Shown here: one piece after another, positions 60,201 to 64,000 of the stretch
How positions within the stretch are numbered: the first letter of the stretch is position 1
How the letters are laid out: each line of letters starts with the position of its first letter
Source of the DNA: Brachycybe producta
Taxonomy: Eukaryota > Arthropoda > Diplopoda > Playtdesmida > Andrognathidae
DNA: 64,000 nt
Direction of reading: 5' to 3'
Assembly: GCA_036925085.1 (NCBI GenBank)
Contig: JAUPFP010000122.1
Span: 62,001 to 126,000 of the forward strand
Made by a program: the position numbers and the translations under genes
Notes under the pieces: model-generated
What the model was told of the DNA's origin: nothing
The model's input: the letters and a program-made list of their open reading frames with translations, nothing else
Database searches by the model: none

Positions 60201-62644
60201 TGCCAACAACACCCAGTATTCCCAGGCAGTCACCCATCCGAGTACTGACTGGGCCCAATGTTGCTTAACTTTGGTGATCGGATTAGAACCAGTGTGTTCA
60301 ACATGGTATGCCCGTTGACACCCAAAATGTACAAGTTCAACTTTCAAAAGATCTAAATAAGTTAACTCTCCACTTCAAAAAATACTTATTACAGTTAACT
60401 ATTATTGTGTGCATTTTTAGTTATTTATATAAAATAAGTGTTCAATTTTATCATGCCAGTTATTATTACATGATTCCCATTATTTAAAAAATAGAAAAAA
60501 AATTATGCCAACAACACCCAGTATTCCCAGGCAGTCACCCATTCAAGTACTGACTAGGCCCAATGTTGCTTAACTTTGGTGATCGGATGAGAACCAGTGT
60601 GTTCAACATGGTATGGCCGTTGACATCCCAAAATGTACAAGTTCAACTTTCGAAAGATCTAAATAAGTTAACTCTCCACTTCAAAAATCACTTGTTACAT
60701 TTAACTATTATTGTGTGCATTTTCAGTTATTTATATAAAATAAGTTTTCAATTTTATCATGTCAGTTATTAATAGATGATTCCCATTATTTAAAAAATGA
60801 AAAAAATATGCCAACAACTCCCAGTATTCCCATGCAGTCACCCATCCAAGTACTGACTGGGCCCTTTGTTGCTTAACTTTGGTGATCGGACAAGAACTAG
60901 TGTGTTCAACATGGTATGGCCATTGACACCCCAAAATGTACAAGTTCAACTTTTGAAGGATCTAAATAATTTAACTCTCCACTTCAAAAAAAATACTTGT
61001 TACATTTAACTATTATTGTGTGCATTTTTAGTTATTTATATAAAATAAGTGTTCAATTTTATCATGCCAGTTATTAATAGATGATTCCCATTATTTAAAA
61101 AATGAAAAGAAATACACCAACAACACCCAGTATTCCCAGGCAGTCACCCATCCAAGTACTGACTGGGCCCAATGTTGCTTAACTTTGGTGATCAGATGAG
61201 AACCAGTGTGTTCAACATGGTATGGCCGTTGACACCCCAAAATGTACAAGTTCAACTTTCGAAAGATCTAAATAAGTTAACTCTATACTTCAAAAAATAC
61301 TTATTACAGTTAACTACTATTGTGTGCATTTTCAGTTATTTATATAAAATAAGTGTTCAATTTTATCATGCCAGTTATTAATAGATGATTCCCATTATTT
61401 AAAAAATAGAAAAAAATTATGCCAACAACACCCAGTATTCCCATGCAGTCACCTATCCAAGTACTGACTGGGCCCTATGTTGCTTAATTTTGGTGATCAG
61501 ATGAGAACCAGTGTGTTCAACATGGTATGGCCGTTGACACCCCGAAATGTACAAGTTCAACTTTCGAAAGATCTAAATAAGTTAACTCTCCACTTCAAAA
61601 AATACTTATTACAGTTAACTACTATTGTGTGCATTTTCAGTTATTTATATAAAATAAGTGTTCAATTTTATCATGCCAGTTATTAATATATGATTCCCAT
61701 TATTTAAAAAAAAAGAAAAAAATTATGCCAACAACACCCAGTATTCCCAGGCAGTCACCCATCCGAGTACTGACTGGGCCCAATGTTGCTTAACTTTGGT
61801 GATCAGATTAGAACCAGTGTGTTCAACATGGTATGCCCGTTGACACCCCAAAATGTACAAGTTCAACTTTCGAAAGATCTAAATAAGTTAACTCTCCACT
61901 TCAAAAATAATACTTGTTACACTCAACTATTATTGTGTGCATTTTCAGTTATTTATATAAAATAAGTGTTCAATTTTATCATGCCAGTTATTAATATATA
62001 ATTCCCATTATTTAAAAAATAGAAAAAAATTATGCCAACAACACCCAGTATTCCCAGGCAGTCACCCATTCAAGTACTGCCTAGGCCCAATGTTGCTTAA
62101 CTTTGGTGATCAGATGAGAACCAGTGTGTTCAACATGGTATGGCCGTTGACATCCCAAAATGTACAAGTTCAACTTTCGAAAGATCTAAATAAGTTAACT
62201 CTCCACTTCAAAAAATACTTATTACAGTAAACTATTATTGTGTGCATTTTCAGTTATTTATATAAAATAAGTGTTCAATTTTATCATGCCAGTTATTAAT
62301 AGATGATTCCCATTATTTAAAAAATGAAAAGAAATACACCAACAACACCCAGTATTCCCAGGCAGTCACCCATCCAAGTACTGACTGGGCCCCAATGTTG
62401 CTTAACTTTGGTGATCGGATGAGAACCAGTGTGTTCAACATGGTATGGCCGTTGACACCCCAAAATGTACAAGTTCAACTTTCGAAAGATCTAAATAAGT
62501 TAACTCTCCACTTCAAAAAAATACTTATTTCAGTTAACTATTATTGTGTACATTTTCAGTTATTTATATAAAATAAGTGTTCAATTTTATCATGCCAGTT
62601 ATTAATATATAATTCCCATTATTTAAAAAATAGAAAAAAATTAT

Positions 62645-63980
62645 GCCAACAACACCCAGTATTCCCAGGCAGTCACCCATTCAAGTACTGCCTAGGCCCA
62701 ATGTTGCTTAACTTTGGTGATCAGATGAGAACCAGTGTGTTCAACATGGTATGGCCGTTGACACCCCAAAATGTACAAGTTCAACTTTCGAAAGATCTAA
62801 ATAAGTTAACTCTCCACTTCAAAAAAATACTTATTACAGTTAACTATTATTGTGTGCATTTTCAATTATTTATATAAAATAAGTGTTCAATTTTATCATG
62901 CCAGTTATTAATAGATGATTCCCATTATTTAAAAAATGAAAAGAAATACACCAACAACACCCAGTTTTCCTAGGCAGTCACCCATCCAAGTACTGACTGG
63001 GCCCAATGTTGCTTAACTTTGGTGATCAGATGAGAACCAGTGTGTTCAACATGGTATGGCCGTTGACACCCCGAAATGTACAAGTTCAACTTTCGAAAGA
63101 TCTAAATAAGTTAACTCTCCACTTCAAAAAATACTTATTACAGTTAACTACTATTGTGTGCATTTTCAGTTATTTATATAAAATAAGTGTTCAATTTTAT
63201 CATGCCAGTTATTAATATATGATTCCCATTATTTAAAAAATAGAAAAAAATTATGCCAACAACACCAAGTATTCCCAGGCAGTCACCCATCCGAGTACTG
63301 ACTGGGCCCAATGTTGCTTAACTTTGGTGATCGGATTAGAACCAGTGTGTTCAACATGGTATGCCCGTTGACACCCAAAATGTACAAGTTCAACTTTCGA
63401 AAGATCTAAATAAGTTAACTCTCCACTTCAAAAAATACTTATTACAGTTAACTATTATTGTGTGCATTTTTAGTTATTTATATAAAATAAGTGTTCAATT
63501 TTATCATGCCAGTTATTATTACATGATTCCCATTATTTAAAAAATAGAAAAAAAATTATGCCAACAACACCCAGTATTCCCAGGCAGTCACCCATTCAAG
63601 TACTGACTAGGCCCAATGTTGCTTAACTTTGGTGATCGGATGAGAACCAGTGTGTTCAACATGGTATGGCCGTTGACATCCCAAAATGTACAAGTTCAAC
63701 TTTCGAAAGATCTAAATAAGTTAACTCTCCACTTCAAAAATCACTTGTTACATTTAACTATTATTGTGTGCATTTTCAGTTATTTATATAAAATAAGTTT
63801 TCAATTTTATCATGTCAGTTATTAATAGATGATTCCCATTATTTAAAAAATGAAAAAAATATGCCAACAACTCCCAGTATTCCCATGCAGTCACCCATCC
63901 AAGTACTGACTGGGCCCTTTGTTGCTTAACTTTGGTGATCGGACAAGAACTAGTGTGTTCAACATGGTATGGCCATTGAC
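62645..63980 (-). repeat. Five-unit cassette, most distal of five copies
   Basis: A cassette of five units (5' ends 62762, 63067, 63372, 63677, 63980) also present at 38328-39546, 50218-51436, 56354-57572 and 59709-60927 (5' ends). All five copies share a private one-base loss in the third unit just upstream of the gene (GACACCCAAAATG instead of GACACCCCAAAATG) and TTATTATTACATGATTCC in its spacer. Confidence 0.8.
63863..63980 (-). rRNA. Last complete 5S-like copy in the window
   Basis: Full length, with CAACAACTCCCAGTATTCCCATGCAG at the gene end and GGGCCCTTTGTTGC in the box A region, and GGACAAGAACTAG in helix III/loop A. The same variant is at 52537-52654, 57455-57572 and 60810-60927. The final 20 bases of the window are its upstream spacer. 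Confidence 0.85.
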
Positions 63981-64000
63981 ACCCCAAAATGTACAAGTTC

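Larger units (their letters stand above)
30249..64000 (-). repeat. Tandem 5S rRNA-like array, block 4 (111 copies, - strand)
   Basis: Gene 5' ends (high coordinate, gene about 118 nt below): 30403, 30708, 31013, 31318, 31623, 31928, 32232, 32535, 32840, 33145, 33450, 33756, 34062, 34367, 34672, 34974, 35280, 35585, 35890, 36194, 36498, 36802, 37107, 37412, 37717, 38022, 38328, 38633, 38938, 39243, 39546, 39851, 40156, 40461, 40767, 41072, 41372, 41680, 41985, 42294, 42599, 42904, 43206, 43512, 43817, 44122, 44426, 44730, 45035, 45340, 45646, 45952, 46257, 46562, 46864, 47170, 47475, 47780, 48084, 48388, 48692, 48997, 49302, 49607, 49912, 50218, 50523, 50828, 51133, 51436, 51741, 52046, 52351, 52654, 52960, 53265, 53571, 53874, 54214, 54522, 54827, 55132, 55437, 55743, 56048, 56354, 56659, 56964, 57269, 57572, 57878, 58184, 58488, 58793, 59098, 59404, 59709, 60014, 60319, 60624, 60927, 61233, 61538, 61844, 62151, 62456, 62762, 63067, 63372, 63677, 63980. 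Mean period 305 bp. Mostly the outer A/B unit types of block 1. Confidence 0.95.

Noticed and set aside
1..64000. CRISPR array
   Set aside because: The repeat is about 305 bp with near-identical spacers that are part of the unit. There are no short repeats with unique spacers and no cas genes.

Overview
This window is eukaryotic, almost certainly from an invertebrate animal. About 58 kb of it is a tandem array of a roughly 305-bp unit. Each unit holds a 118-120 nt sequence that reads as an animal-type 5S rRNA gene (5S helices, box A / box C internal promoter, T-run terminator), followed by a roughly 187-bp AT-rich spacer. I count 191 gene copies, 5 of them partial or structurally altered at the window edge or at rearrangement junctions. 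The remaining 6.1 kb is a decayed Ty3/gypsy-type LTR retrotransposon. No bacterial-style genes, tRNAs or CRISPR arrays were seen. Arthropod or a related invertebrate is a guess from the 5S and gypsy-like sequence only.

Layout. (1) 1-5727: 5S units on the + strand, fairly homogeneous. (2) 5728-17947: 40 units on the - strand, more divergent. (3) 17948-24078: retrotransposon with a 591-bp LTR, a broken gag on +, a candidate -1 frameshift signal, the start of pol on +, a 1.8-kb inverted fragment of a second pol copy (protease-RT on -), and then the protease region on +. It lacks RNase H, integrase and the 3' LTR. (4) 24079-30248: 21 units on the + strand, divergent, largely an inverted copy of part of region 2. 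(5) 30249-64000: 111 units on the - strand, homogeneous and built from multi-unit higher-order duplications.

The orientation of the 5S blocks is +, -, (element), +, -, so the window is a nested inverted structure. Ten consecutive units on the left pair one-to-one with ten on the right, with every pair of gene 5' ends summing to 39480. The homogeneous outer arrays and the divergent inner arrays suggest that the rearranged, retroelement-containing core has fallen out of the homogenisation that keeps the outer units alike.

Most units have lost CpG sites of the usual animal 5S by transition, yet helices I-III still pair. The array may therefore be a methylated, 5S-derived satellite or a species-specific functional 5S cluster; the sequence alone does not decide. 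The many roughly 69-codon ORFs across the window are antisense or spacer shadows of the repeat and are not genes. I see no convincing new protein-coding system. The unusual content is structural: palindromic array architecture, higher-order units, an inverted pol-in-pol insertion and a textbook frameshift heptamer in the element.
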